NCBI GenBank assembly: GCA_000827325.1 | Contig: KN832881.1 | Span: 1,324,616-1,388,615, forward strand | Origin: Oidiodendron maius Zn | Lineage: Eukaryota; Ascomycota; Leotiomycetes; Myxotrichaceae | Reading direction: 5' to 3' | DNA: 64,000 nt | In this document: positions 1-10,444 of the stretch, in pieces | How the letters are laid out: each line of letters starts with the position of its first letter | Position numbering within the stretch: position 1 is the stretch's first letter | Program-made: the position numbers and the translations under genes | The notes under the pieces: generated by a model | Databases searched by the model: none | The model's input: the letters and a program-made list of their open reading frames with translations, nothing else | Told to the model about the DNA's origin: nothing

Positions 1-302
1 GTATATGAGTGGTCGAGTGTCACATATTCCTCAGCCCCTTTTCTAAGCGAGCATCCGCTAGCCCAAGATCGAATCCCGATATCCATCACTCACCATAAGG
101 CAACCTAGAAATACGTACATCTCACGCTTCAATTCAATCGAAACCCAGAGTAGTCACTCAGCCACACGCTTAGGAGTGAATGCTTACACTCTTTTAGCTA
201 AACCGTGCCCCACTCGCCAATATATGACCTGGCCCGGTAGCTGGATCATGCACTTTCACGGACAGCAGTGAAATAGTTCTTGCTTCTCTTCTAAGTCTCG
301 CA
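1..302. other. 5' flank of first gene, nothing recognised
   Basis: This stretch holds no supportable reading frame. It is probably the promoter and 5' leader of the hydrolase gene that starts at 303. I see no clear TATA element or repeat. Confidence 0.5.
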
Positions 303-1285
303 ATGCCTTTCGCAACTATTCCATCTAAGCCGCAGGCTCCGCTTGCCTACAAGTTATTCGAGTCAAGCGGGAGTGCAGATTCTCCATTGGTTGTCTTCAT
401 CAACGGCCTTGGGCTGCCATCCATATCATGGGAAACTGCAATATCCCTCTTACAAGAGTCAGCCACATCCATGAAGCCAAAAATTCTCACATACGATCGT
501 TATGGCCAAGGAGATACGACGGCCAGCGATCCCACTGATCAACAGCCTGGGAAAGACCCTGCCTATGGACACGACGTCAACGATGTAGTGCATGATCTTC
601 ATGAGCTCCTTCAAGTTGTAGCACCTAATAGTACTCGCTTCGTATTTGTCGCCGCAAGTATTGGAGTACACATCGCCCGTCTATATGCAGATAAATATCC
701 AGGAATCGTGGAAGGTCTCCTATTTCTTGATTCCAATGTCGGCAATCAAGAATTCACAGACTTCTGGCCAAACCCTCACGCAGCAGATTTCCAACCAAGT
801 GATGTCTTAAGTGAGGATTGCACTCTGGAGCAGTATAAAGCAGCCTATGCTAAGTTGGGGATGATGTTTGACTCGGATGTCAAAAATCCCGAGGGACTAG
901 ACCGCCGTAATATCAAGATGTTGCTCCCAGAACCTTCCGTGCCAAAACTGAACGGTTCAAATGGCAAGGGTCCATGGTTGACAGTAGCGGGACACGATCC
1001 TGACTTTTTTGTGGAGGAGAACTTTGAGAAGCTAAAGATCCCCAGGAGTATCACTAAGAAGTACACGCAGCCGTAAGTCTAAGTACCGGCCCACTTTAGA
1101 TATGAAACTGATAATTTCGCAGCGGGTGGCACAACTACAATGAAGGATTATTAAAGCTCACTGAGCTCGATAGATCTAGGGGAGTCATCTTTGCTTCTAA
1201 GAGTGGCCATTTCATCCAGAAAGACAATCCCCAATTTGTGGCTACTGAGTTAGAGGATCTCCTGCAGAAGGTCGAGAGCAACTAG
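303..1285 (+). CDS. alpha/beta-hydrolase fold protein
   Basis: Two exons, 303-1072 and 1123-1285, with a 50-nt GTAAGT...CAG intron; the product is 310 residues. The fold shows in an oxyanion-loop strand (VVFINGLGLPS, about 30-40), the strand LTYDRYGQGDT (62-72), a nucleophile elbow AASIG with Ser119, and a late SKSGHF giving the catalytic His286. Spacing fits a single-domain cytosolic hydrolase, and no signal peptide is visible. The first glycine of the usual G-x-S-x-G elbow is Ala, a common variant. Without the second exon the protein would lack its catalytic histidine, which supports the splice. The substrate cannot be told from sequence; esterase or lactonase are family possibilities only. 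Confidence 0.85.
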
Positions 1286-2268
1286 GTTAATATCGAAACC
1301 AGACTAAGCCCACGTGGCCCATTTTGTTTATGTTTCGTAATATAGAATGAGACAACTATTCCCAACTTATCTATAGTAGTTAGTGTAGGTGCTCGAGATG
1401 AAGGTTCCCTTCGCGATTGCGCTGTAACGCAGAAAGGAATTGGAACTAGTAGTTTAAGTGGACGGTAAGATTCTTAAGTATCATGCATTCTCACTCTAGG
1501 GAGTCTAACCTCGAAAGAGAACACTCTGGACATATTCAAATATGTCAATCTGCCGTATCAATAGCATCTAGCGAACTCCTTATGGCTTCAAAGCCGGCCA
1601 TGACAGAAAATAAAGATGCCAATCCACGCTAAAGGAGGATCCCGCGGAAAACGATCAAGGCTATTCGATTCGCAACCCCCTCGCCACTACTCGGTGTTAC
1701 TTTTACACTACCCATGGTAGTTGTTCCAGTCGTCCTCGCTGTAAGATTGGTTGGTATTGCCTAAAGAGGTTTTGGTCGTCATTGAAGCAGGCACCGGGTC
1801 AGCACCTGATGGGTAAGGGTGAAGAAAGAGAGCTAGAATCCATGGCGAAGCTGGAAATATAGATTCATCTCCAGCAGGAAGAAAGCTAATCTTGATAGGA
1901 CGAGTCTCAATTGGGGGTATGGGACTAGCTTGTTGAAGAGTTCTGGCTGAAACGAGGGTCTGGCTCGGTGAAGTTTAACCTTGACCTGGACATACTTAGA
2001 CATATGCATTCCTTGAACTATTTTGTTGTGCTCTGCTATATTCCTGTGGAGTTGGTGATCCATAAATAAATGAGGCCATTGGCACTTTCGTCTCTTGAAG
2101 AAGAGTTCTTCCCAATGCCTCAGGGTTCCCAGTAACATTAAAAGAGTACGAGGAACCAATTCAGCAGATCCTATCAAAGGCGGCGGTCGGCGGCAGAATA
2201 ATACATTCGCAGACATTTTCAAGAAAGCTGCCCACAAGAACATTTCGCACGTAAAATAACCAACCACC
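1286..2268. other. intergenic, no gene seen
   Basis: About 1 kb between the hydrolase and the helicase. An open minus-strand frame at 1833-2396 overlaps the helicase 5' end and looks like a shadow. The helicase ATG sits in a good fungal start context (CCACCATGG). Confidence 0.5.
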
Positions 2269-4431
2269 ATGGATATCTTAAAGCTTCTCTCACGCTCATC
2301 AAAGAAACCGCATAAATCCTCATCTGCAAAGGATGAAGTCATTACGAAGCTTCCTTCGGCAGGATCCTCAACGAACCCCCAGTTATTCCACGACACTATT
2401 CCCGTGGCGAGAGGAAAGAAGAGAAAGCGCGCGGCGGAGAGTTTAGACGACCGGATAAAAGAAAAGGACGAAGAAATTGATTTCTTTGCACCAAAGTCGG
2501 CGAATCATAAGTCAAAAAACGACTCGACCGTCGATATTGAGGAGTCAAAGCGCAGTGCAAGTAGTTTCGATGCTGCGAAACTGTTGGATTATGACGACTG
2601 TCGACAAATACTTCGGTCCCATCGGTTGAAAGTTACACTGCTCCCTGCCAGTAATGTGCAGAGAAAGGCAAAAAAGTCGAAGAAATCTAAGGCGGACAAA
2701 GGTGCAGAAAAGAAAAAAGGCACAGAAGTTTATCCACAACCGTTAGAAGCCTTTGGCGACCTTCGAACAACATACGGTATTTCAAGACGATTGGGAGAAA
2801 ATTTATTTCAGCAGGGCTACAAAGTCCCAACAGAGGTACAGATGGGGAGTCTGCCTTTGCTTTTGCGACCAAAAATTGCATTAGGCAGCTCTATGACGGA
2901 GCTGGATGACTTTAATACAGATAATGGTGTCAATCTACTAGCAGTGGCGCCGACAGGAAGTGGAAAGACTCTTGCTTTTCTGATACCCGTTGTTGATAGC
3001 ATTGTACAGCGAAGGAGGGCAAATGATGACAAGCGTCATTCCTTGGAGGCTGTTGTAGTGGCACCAACGAAGGAGCTCGCAAGCCAGATTGTTAATGAGG
3101 CAAAGAAGTTTTGTGTCGGGACTGGCATTAAGGTGGTTGGTATGCGAAAGGGGATGAGTATTGTTCCAGAGTCTAATTCAGGTACAACCCAGGACAGCTC
3201 GAGTGAGGAAGAAGAATCCGAGCTGGATGATGCCACCCCCAAACTCAAATCTTTGTTACCATTGGTACGGACTGATATTCTGGTTACTACACCTGGCCTG
3301 TTGCAGAGCGCATTGTCTTCTACAATGCCTGAACATCCTGCATCCTTGCCCAGTGTTCGGACCTTGATACTTGATGAGGCTGATGTGCTCCTGGATCCAT
3401 TGTTCCGCGATCAATCGCTCGGGATATGGAACTCATGCACCAATACAGAGCTATGCGTAACCCTGTGGTCAGCTACCATGGGATCCAATATCGAAGAGCT
3501 AGCTTCGTCTACAATACAGTCCAGAGCCACTCGAATTGGCTTGCAGCTTTCTCCTAGAATCATACGACTTATAGTTGGACTCAAAGACTCGGCTATCCCT
3601 AACATCACCCACAAACTCATCTATGCCGCCACCGAACCAGGCAAACTACTCGCTCTTCGCCAGCTCCTCCATCCAACTGCCCGTTCAACAGATGGTACAC
3701 AACCTTTGCGCCCACCATTTCTAGTCTTCACACAAACGATACCTCGCGCCATTGCTCTCCACTCTGAGCTTCTATACGATATTCCCGCTTCAGCTGGCGG
3801 CTCCTCTCGCATTGCGGTGCTTCACTCCGACCTCTCAGACCCGGTGCGCAATCAGGTTATGACACGTTTTCGTAATGGGGAGGTTTGGGTTCTCATAACA
3901 ACCGATATCTTATCTCGTGGCGTCGACTTTCGAGGTATCAACGGCGTGGTTAACTACGACGTGCCCAATTCAGGAGCTGCTTATATCCACAGAGTGGGAC
4001 GCACTGGTAGGGCTGGCAGAGATGGTGGGATGGCGATTACATTCTACACCAAAGATGATATTCCATACATCAAGAACGTCGCAAATATTATTACGGCAAG
4101 CGAGAAAGCCTCTGGGATGCCTGAGAGCGAGGCAAGCCTGCAGAAGTGGTTATTGGATGCGCTTCCAACCCCCAGTAAGAAAGAAAAAAAGATGCTAAAG
4201 ATGCATGGGGTCGAGTCGAGAAGGGCTGGGCTGGGTAAAGGGAAAGACGGCAAAGTATCAAAGGGAAAGAAGAGTGGGATGCAGATTAGCACAAAAAGCG
4301 GATATGAAAGGAGGCTTGAGAACAATCGGAAAGGAGCAATCATGGGAAGCAAGCGCAGGATGCAAAATGAAATGTCTATAGAGGTAGACCGTGCAGATGA
4401 TGACAGTGAGTGGGGCGGTATTGATGATTAG
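2269..4431 (+). CDS. ROK1: ATP-dependent RNA helicase ROK1 (DEAD box)
   Basis: Intronless, 720 residues. The core carries all DEAD-box motifs: Q-motif region (GYKVPTEVQ, about 184), motif I APTGSGKT (about 227), Ia PTKELA, Ib TPGLL, II DEAD (about 367), III SAT (about 403), V TTDILSRGVDF and VI HRVGRTGRAGR (about 575). Lysine-rich N- and C-terminal extensions, the MDILKLL start and an acidic insertion SSSEEEESELDD between motifs Ia and Ib fit the Rok1/DDX52 subfamily. In yeast Rok1 acts in the nucleolus in 40S biogenesis, around release of snR30 and Rrp5; this function is taken from the family. The N-terminal KKRKR stretch could be a nuclear signal. Confidence 0.92.
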   Translation: MDILKLLSRSSKKPHKSSSAKDEVITKLPSAGSSTNPQLFHDTIPVARGKKRKRAAESLDDRIKEKDEEIDFFAPKSANHKSKNDSTVDIEESKRSASSFDAAKLLDYDDCRQILRSHRLKVTLLPASNVQRKAKKSKKSKADKGAEKKKGTEVYPQPLEAFGDLRTTYGISRRLGENLFQQGYKVPTEVQMGSLPLLLRPKIALGSSMTELDDFNTDNGVNLLAVAPTGSGKTLAFLIPVVDSIVQRRRANDDKRHSLEAVVVAPTKELASQIVNEAKKFCVGTGIKVVGMRKGMSIVPESNSGTTQDSSSEEEESELDDATPKLKSLLPLVRTDILVTTPGLLQSALSSTMPEHPASLPSVRTLILDEADVLLDPLFRDQSLGIWNSCTNTELCVTLWSATMGSNIEELASSTIQSRATRIGLQLSPRIIRLIVGLKDSAIPNITHKLIYAATEPGKLLALRQLLHPTARSTDGTQPLRPPFLVFTQTIPRAIALHSELLYDIPASAGGSSRIAVLHSDLSDPVRNQVMTRFRNGEVWVLITTDILSRGVDFRGINGVVNYDVPNSGAAYIHRVGRTGRAGRDGGMAITFYTKDDIPYIKNVANIITASEKASGMPESEASLQKWLLDALPTPSKKEKKMLKMHGVESRRAGLGKGKDGKVSKGKKSGMQISTKSGYERRLENNRKGAIMGSKRRMQNEMSIEVDRADDDSEWGGIDD

Positions 4432-5451
4432 AACAAGTCTCCGGCAAAGAGGTACACTCCACTGGCCGTGTCAACCCCCTTTGCGAAATAAAGTTAGTTG
4501 TTACTCAAAGTTGTCCACTCTCGTCTCTAATATCTTACACGAGGCTATTATCTTACTAACAGGAAGGTACCAAGAAGGTAACATAGTATATTCCTGAGTT
4601 GCTTTTCAGCCCAGAGATGTGTCTCAAAGTTGCCTTGATCTTTGCACACTACGTGTATTACCGAGTGGAAAATAGGGGATAATCCACATGTCTCAACTGC
4701 ACTAGTTGATGCAATTGGAGGCACCGTCTCGAATAACCCTCGTATTTTGTATGTTATAACACCAAAACTAATGTTCGTATCCAACATCTACATTCCATCT
4801 TTGCCGTATTACCTACGGCATTTGAGGTGCGAATTGTATAAAGATCTTGAGCTTTGTTTCTGCTATACAATTTACTAAGAGTCCGTTCTCGCCTAGGATC
4901 CAGCTCTGTCAAGAGCTTTTCTTATTTAAAATATACTCTTAGATTATAAAATGACTTATTCCTATCTTCTAGCCCCTCTTCTTCAGTCATTTCAGTACGG
5001 CACTGTTGGGGACGGATATTCCCGATTTCTCCGGAAAGTAATTCTTATTAATGGAGGTATGTTGCAACTTCGATTCGAGCAAACAATGTCAAATCTGATA
5101 TATCAAAGAAACAGCTAGCCCAATTGTTGACGGAATGGATAAGCAAGTCCTTCACTTCGGTAGGCTATTCTATTTCGTTTAATGGGAGTAAGTGTCCTGG
5201 GCCAGTTTCGATATGTATGGTATTGAAGTGTTAATATTGAACTGGGATGAATTGATGGGTGATTGTGCTTAGTCGTCTTGGATAGATCTGGAAACACGGT
5301 ACTCTTCCTTAACATCAGAACCAATCTTCTCCATCTACAACCTCTCACCATCATCACCCTAGTCTCCAATCTTCACACATCAGTGAGTTATTGCTACAAG
5401 TAAGATATATGTCAATTTCCTGAGGCTTTAGGAGAAGAACCCCACAGCATC
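4432..5451. other. intergenic, no gene seen
   Basis: About 1 kb, AT-rich in places. Short frames at 4642-4878 and from 4951 show no family resemblance and no convincing splice continuation. Confidence 0.45.
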
Positions 5452-5991
5452 ATGGACCACGTTGTGTTGATGCAACAGCTCATCAACCTTGTTAGTCCAC
5501 TCTCAGGCAACCCATGCTATGTCCATCTAATCAAAGCTTTCTAGGAGTATCCCGCTCTTCCTGCTGAAGATGAAGAGCTTGTCCGTGAACTCTATGAGTT
5601 CGTGGCCCATGATGTGGCGATCTTCGCCTTGGTACGAAGCCTCTCCCTAGCTCTACTTGCCAGACTGAAGTGGCATAAAAGCATTGTTAATACAGGGTAG
5701 TCTATTCAAAGTGTTCCAGCTGAAAGCCACCTCGATAATACTCCCTATGTTACTGGGATCCTCTTCCGAATTAAGTTTGGTCGGGTCATTTTAAGGAAGA
5801 TGGCTGATGTCGGCCCCAAGAGATACTCCAGCGTAGGCATGCGACTTGGCAAATTGATTGTTATGGCTCTGCTTCGTCGCGGCGATATTGAGATGCACAC
5901 CATTGAGTTCCTGCTCCACTTGTTTTTGGAGGTTGCGCGGGAATCGATGGAGGCCCTTGCGACGCCCAGAGACGAAGACGCAACAGAGTGA
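5452..5991 (+). CDS. small protein of unknown family, tandem paralogue A
   Basis: Three exons: 5452-5490, 5545-5631 and 5701-5991, all joined in phase 0, giving 138 residues. Introns are 54 and 69 nt with GTTAGT/GTACGA donors. Exon 1 has 13 codons and exon 2 has 29. The model rests on close agreement with the next gene (6497-7086), which has the same number, size order and phase of exons. The products align along their whole length: YPALPAEDEE against IPPLEDAEGE, and SSVGMRLGKL against GTVGPRLSKL. No signal peptide or membrane segment is visible; it is probably helical and ends in a short acidic tail. I do not recognise the family. The third exon alone is open from 5701, so a start at 5800 is a weaker alternative. 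Confidence 0.6.
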
Positions 5992-6496
5992 TACAAGAAA
6001 CATACCACCCTTGTTGCCTGTCAACTGGCTTGTTGCTAGCTTGATCCCTCATTGGCAAAGATGTCGAAGTGGGAAAGGCGATTTTGCTTGACTGGAATTT
6101 GGTGGAGGGTGGAGCAAGCAAATGGACGTTTTCAATAGCTCCATACCGGGTCAATAAATTAGCTCCTTCCAAAACTACCTATGTTACTGATCTTAAAGAC
6201 TGGTTGCAGACCGTTAGTCCGCAAACGCTCTTCAATACTGCAGCAATTTTTTCCTGTTTTGCTATAAACTTTCTTCTAAACGTTTCCAGTTGGCCGCTCA
6301 AATGAACAAAGAGCCCTGCTTGGCATGCAGGTTCTATCACACGAACGCAGGTTTGTATTCTCTCCCTCCTACCTTTTGCTTACATGCAGTTGATCCTGAT
6401 GTTAGAATCCAAATATTTAAAAGTCGGTTTCTTAATCAATAGCATAGAGAGTAGCTTGTCAAAGTAATGACGGAAGAGCTTTTAACAACTTGCAGA
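5992..6496. other. spacer between tandem paralogues
   Basis: About 500 bp between the two paralogues. An open frame at 6069-6305 and a short one from 6303 do not resemble either neighbour, so I see no third copy. Confidence 0.45.
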
Positions 6497-7086
6497 ATGA
6501 CCCCCGAATTCCTAATTGACGCTTTGTCCACCCAAGTCAGTAATGTTGCCACTTCACCACTCTAATAATTCAACAAAATTATACTAACTGCAATATTTAG
6601 GACATTCCTCCACTGGAGGATGCAGAAGGCGAGGCCAAGTTAAGAGATATTTGTCAAGAGCTAATGGATCTCATGGTAGCTCTATTAAAGGTGAAAGCAT
6701 GTCTACCCTGAAAACCAAAGTCTCATTAACTGGGAAAACAGGCCCACGAGATATCACTAAGGCCAGACAATAAGATGGTCATGGAAGAGATTAGCGCTAT
6801 TCACCTTCAGATTGGCACCAAGCTTTCCGAGTCCCTGCTAGCTACTTTTCCGGATCAACTTGGAACCGTCGGTCCACGCCTATCGAAGCTAGTATTTGAC
6901 GAGCTGACGGCACGAGGCTTTGATAACATTGAATTGGAAAATGTTGTACGTGGACTCATGCAGGCTCTTGAGCCTGCCTTATTGGTAGAGGACTCGGAAG
7001 GTGCAGAATACACCTCTGACGATTTTGATGAAGAGGAAGAGGTACTGGACGAGGATGCCGAGAAGGACAGGCTGATTACTTCATGA
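6497..7086 (+). CDS. small protein of unknown family, tandem paralogue B
   Basis: Three exons: 6497-6535, 6601-6690 and 6742-7086, all phase 0, giving 157 residues. Intron 1 (65 nt) has a perfect TACTAAC branch site and TTTAG acceptor; intron 2 is 51 nt. Exon sizes of 13, 30 and 114 codons mirror paralogue A at 5452. The last 20 or so residues are strongly acidic (DDFDEEEEVLDEDAEKD), an extension paralogue A lacks. The central TVGPRLSKLV and the following hydrophobic helix are shared. No enzyme motif, signal peptide or membrane helix is visible. The function is unknown. A shorter model starting at Met 6775 would drop the two small exons that match the paralogue. Confidence 0.65.
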
Positions 7087-7476
7087 ATCCTGAATCAACA
7101 TCAGAAAGGCGGGGCTCTTTAGTTCCAGATGGAGGGAATTATGTTAGGAGAATCCTGATAAAACATTGGTGGCAAATCAATTTTGTTGACATCTCAAAAC
7201 ATATTTGGATCTGCAATTCAGACACTCTGCCGAAGCTGCCACAGTAGTGCTGTGCTCCACCTGCGTAGGCACGTTGCATCCCACTTTCTCCAAACCATAA
7301 TCCACCAAAAGTAAAAAGATCGACATCTCGTAGTGGCAGGAACACGATTTCGCGCTAATATTACAACAATATCGTATCAATCCAGGTCCTTCAGGGCCGG
7401 GAGTCTGCTCCTTAACAGGTTGTACATCTTAGACGTATCACGAAACCAGGCTTCGGTACCGAACAGTAGCTGTGCT
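7087..7476. other. intergenic, promoter of SMP-30-like gene
   Basis: The frame of the next gene is open back to 7333 but has no recognisable extension of the family there. I see no other feature. Confidence 0.4.
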
Positions 7477-8492
7477 ATGGCGACTCGCGTCGAGGCTTTT
7501 TATCCCCCCCACACGAAACTGGGAGAATGTCCTCTATATCGTGAAGAAGATAATACACTGCATTACATAGACGCTTTTGGCCCGAGCATTCACATACTTC
7601 CACTCTCTGAGCCACAAAAGGCCAGGGTAATCCACTGCCCGGAGTTGATATCTTTCATGTGCTTCTGCGAGGGAGGCGGATATATTGTCTGCTATTTCTA
7701 CGGTATTGCAAAAGTAGAAGAGAATGGAGAATGGGAGGTGCTGCGAAAGATGGTCCCCGACGATGAAAAGGGTATCAGGCGACTAAATGATGGCGCAGTT
7801 GACTCTCAGGGAAGATTATGGTTCGGCGGCGTTGATGTGTAAGAAATCCTGACTCTCTCCTATTCTGACAGTCGCTGATCGTCATACAGATCTCTTGCTG
7901 AAGAACCTCATATGCGTGATGGCTATGAAGCCATAGGAAATCTTTACAGATATGATCCAGATGGGACTCTTACGGTTCACGAGCAGGGGGGGATCGGCTG
8001 TGCAAATGGAACCGGATGGTCACCAGACGATCGAACTATGTATTTCACGGATTCTTATCGAAAGGTTAGTCTCTAGCATGAGATGGGAGACGTAGCACTG
8101 ATATTCTACGGTAGATAATCTGGGCGTATGATTTTCATCCAACCCAAGGCACTATTTCCAAAAAGAGAATCTTCGTGGATCGAAGGAACTTACCTGGAGA
8201 GCCCGACGGTCTCGTCGTCGATGTCGAAGGGAATATCTATACCTTTTTATGGGGTGGAGCGAAAGTGGCTAAGTACAACCCTCAAGGGGAACTTCTCCAA
8301 GAATGGAGTATCAATGCGCACAGAGTCACCCATGGGGCGTGGGTTGGAAAGGATTTCAATGAACTAGTCCTGACGAGTGCCGTGACTGAGGAGAAATCGG
8401 AGCTCTGGGAAGGCGAAGAAGGCGGTGCTTTGTTCTGGCTAAAGGACATCGGGTGCGTAGGAATGAGGAAATATAAATTTGGCAGAGTATAG
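7477..8492 (+). CDS. SMP-30/gluconolactonase/regucalcin-like protein
   Basis: Three exons, 7477-7838, 7890-8064 and 8115-8492, give 304 residues, the usual length of this six-bladed beta-propeller family. The start is Met 7477 because the family's LGECPLY metal-ligand motif follows about 15 residues later. Further family signatures are RLNDGAVDSQGRLWFG, the metal-site ANGTGWSPDD followed by MYFTDS, and EPDGLVVDVEGNIY. Glu in LGECP, Asn in RLND/ANG and Asp in the propeller centre are the expected divalent-metal ligands, so a lactonase-type hydrolase is likely. The substrate (sugar lactone or other) is not indicated. No signal peptide is seen, so it is probably cytosolic. Introns are 51 and 50 nt with normal consensus. 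Confidence 0.88.
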
Positions 8493-8931
8493 AAGAACAG
8501 GGGGGTTAAATTTGGAATGGGGACATAGATCTGTGGGTGATAACGTCTCACAAAACTGGGAGAAGGAATGCAGTAGAAATGTCAAGCTTCTTTAGTGATC
8601 CTTTGTATTAAAAAACGGACATACCTTCAATCCGCTCCTTGCAACGATCAATGTTGACAGCACAGCAGAACCCGAACATGCGGTATAGTCTAAGATACTC
8701 CGTCAGAACCAATGGAAAGACTCGACATTCCCTTACGATGCTGATGTATACTTATATGGGTCGTAATCTTTGAATATGTAAATCTCATAAGCCATTGCTG
8801 AAGTATTAGCCTATATACCGTGAGAATAATTCTCATGTGCCAAAGAAACCCTGCATATAGTCATATAAATATTAATCCACGCTTCATGCAACAGATCGCT
8901 GTTCTAAGCCCAAAATCTATCCAAGACACAA
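8493..8931. other. intergenic between convergent genes
   Basis: Convergent 3' ends of the SMP-30-like gene and the Rab gene. I see no feature beyond likely 3' UTRs. Confidence 0.4.
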
Positions 8932-9992
8932 TTAGCAGCATCCGCCCCTCCTCCTCCTATTACCGGTTAGGGTAAATACCTCTTCCCACTCTCTCATGCC
9001 ACCAAGTCCCCAGTTTTGCGATATGCCTTTACTCCTCGGCCGACGTCGCCTTCTGGCTCCGCCCTCATCGACGGTCAGGCTGCTTTTGATACTAGCTCCG
9101 TCGCTCGCTCCCGCATTCCAGTTTCCTGAGTCACCGTACTGAATGCCACTCATTGGATCATCCGGATCTATTTCTCCCAGCTCAATCTTTGTTAAGATCA
9201 TTCTAGCCAGGCGGTTAAAGACCTCGTCCACATTCTCGCCTGACAACGCTGAGACCTCTACCGAGACAGGAATGTTAGCCGTAGAAGCCCACTTCGCAGA
9301 TTCTTCAGCCGAAACTTCTCTTCCATCTGGCGCAACTGTTGCTTTGAGTTGCGAGCCCAGTCCCATTGCAGCCGTAGAAGTGGAAGCGACAGAACTGCCA
9401 CCATTGAAAGGGAGGGACGAGCCTCTGCTGCTCACACTAGACGGAGTCGTAGGTGGTATGGAGGCATCGATCAAGGAGCCATTGCCACTAGCTAGATCGG
9501 CCTTGTTGCCGACAAGAAGCACGGTCAGGTTTGGTGACGCTAGAGCGCGTGCGTCGTTGAGAAATGCAGGGAGGTTTTTGAAGGTCGCGTGGGAGGTGAG
9601 GTCGTATACTAGAAGGGCGCCGGCTGCTCCGCGATAATAGGATCGAGAGACGGAGCGGAAGCGTTCTGTTCCAGCAGTATCCCAGAGCTGGTTGCCGGAT
9701 TATTAGCTTTTTTTTGAGAGAGAGAGCCCAAAGATAGCGAAATCACCTGGAGCTTTATCCGTTTGCGCCGATTTCCAGTTCCAACTCGTATGATCTTGCT
9801 TGCAAATTCCACTCCTATCGTTTGAGATGTAAGGACCCTCCATTCGTTCTTGATAAAGCGATGCAATAAACAGGATCTGCTAATGCATCAGCCCCATTCT
9901 TGGCCTGATTCTATTATCCGCATAACTCGAGGCACATACTTTCCACTTCCACTGGGACCCAGCAAAATTATCTTAGCCAAGTAGTCATACAT
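8932..9992 (-). CDS. Rab4/Ypt4-type small GTPase with a Ser-rich insertion
   Basis: Exons on the minus strand are 9940-9992, 9747-9876 and 8932-9687, giving 312 residues. G-box motifs in order: P-loop GPSGSGKS (12-19), switch I with the Thr of [17 protein letters not shown] (63-71), NKAD (122-125) and a G5 SAL in VEVSALSG. The start [12 protein letters not shown] matches the Rab4/Rab14 group. The C-terminus RRRRGGCC is a double-cysteine geranylgeranylation site, so it should be membrane-anchored in endosomal or recycling traffic, by family knowledge. It is about 100 residues longer than a usual Rab. Most of the excess is a Ser/Gly/Thr-rich stretch (about 126-183) between NKAD and G5, plus an extended C-terminal tail. 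P-loop position 2 is Pro and position 5 is Ser, both tolerated in Rabs. Confidence 0.87.
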
Positions 9993-10444
9993 GCTGCCTA
10001 GTTCCTGCTCCTATTGTCAGCCATTGCGATGGCGCATCGTAGAAGTCAAAATCGAGTACTACGAACCTGATCCCGAGCCGTACTACCCGACTCTTCGCTC
10101 GCGGCGCTTGAGCGCCTTGGTCGCACCATCTTGCGGTGTATAGGTGACTTCCGCTACCTATGGACGGCCAAAGGAAAGGCGTGAACGTATCGTCGGTGGT
10201 GTTATCGCTCTTGGATATCGCTCTTAGGTATCGTAACGTGTAGAGTCGGATGATGTCTGACAACCCTTATCGCGTCGGTATTGAACAGGGGCTTCTCCGA
10301 CGCGAGGCTGAGTTTAGCAAGAGGCGGGCATGACAACTGTGGGGTGCACGAACCTCGGCATGTGCAATCCTCACCTCATCTCAGTCTACAATTTCCATGG
10401 GCTGACTACATTGCTGCTCTTGTTGTGTCAAATATCCACACAAT
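9993..10444. promoter_or_regulatory. shared intergenic region of divergent Rab and SDR genes
   Basis: About 450 bp separates the two divergent starts and must hold both promoters. A GCGGCGCTTGAGCGCC stretch near 10098-10113 contains the perfect palindrome GGCGCTTGAGCGCC apart from its central bases. I see no clear TATA box. Confidence 0.4.

Noticed and set aside
1833-2396. Minus-strand 187-codon frame overlapping the ROK1 start
   Set aside because: It is antisense to the helicase 5' end and promoter, has no family resemblance, and is best seen as a shadow.
8282-8551. Minus-strand frame under the SMP-30-like gene
   Set aside because: Antisense shadow of a well-supported exon.
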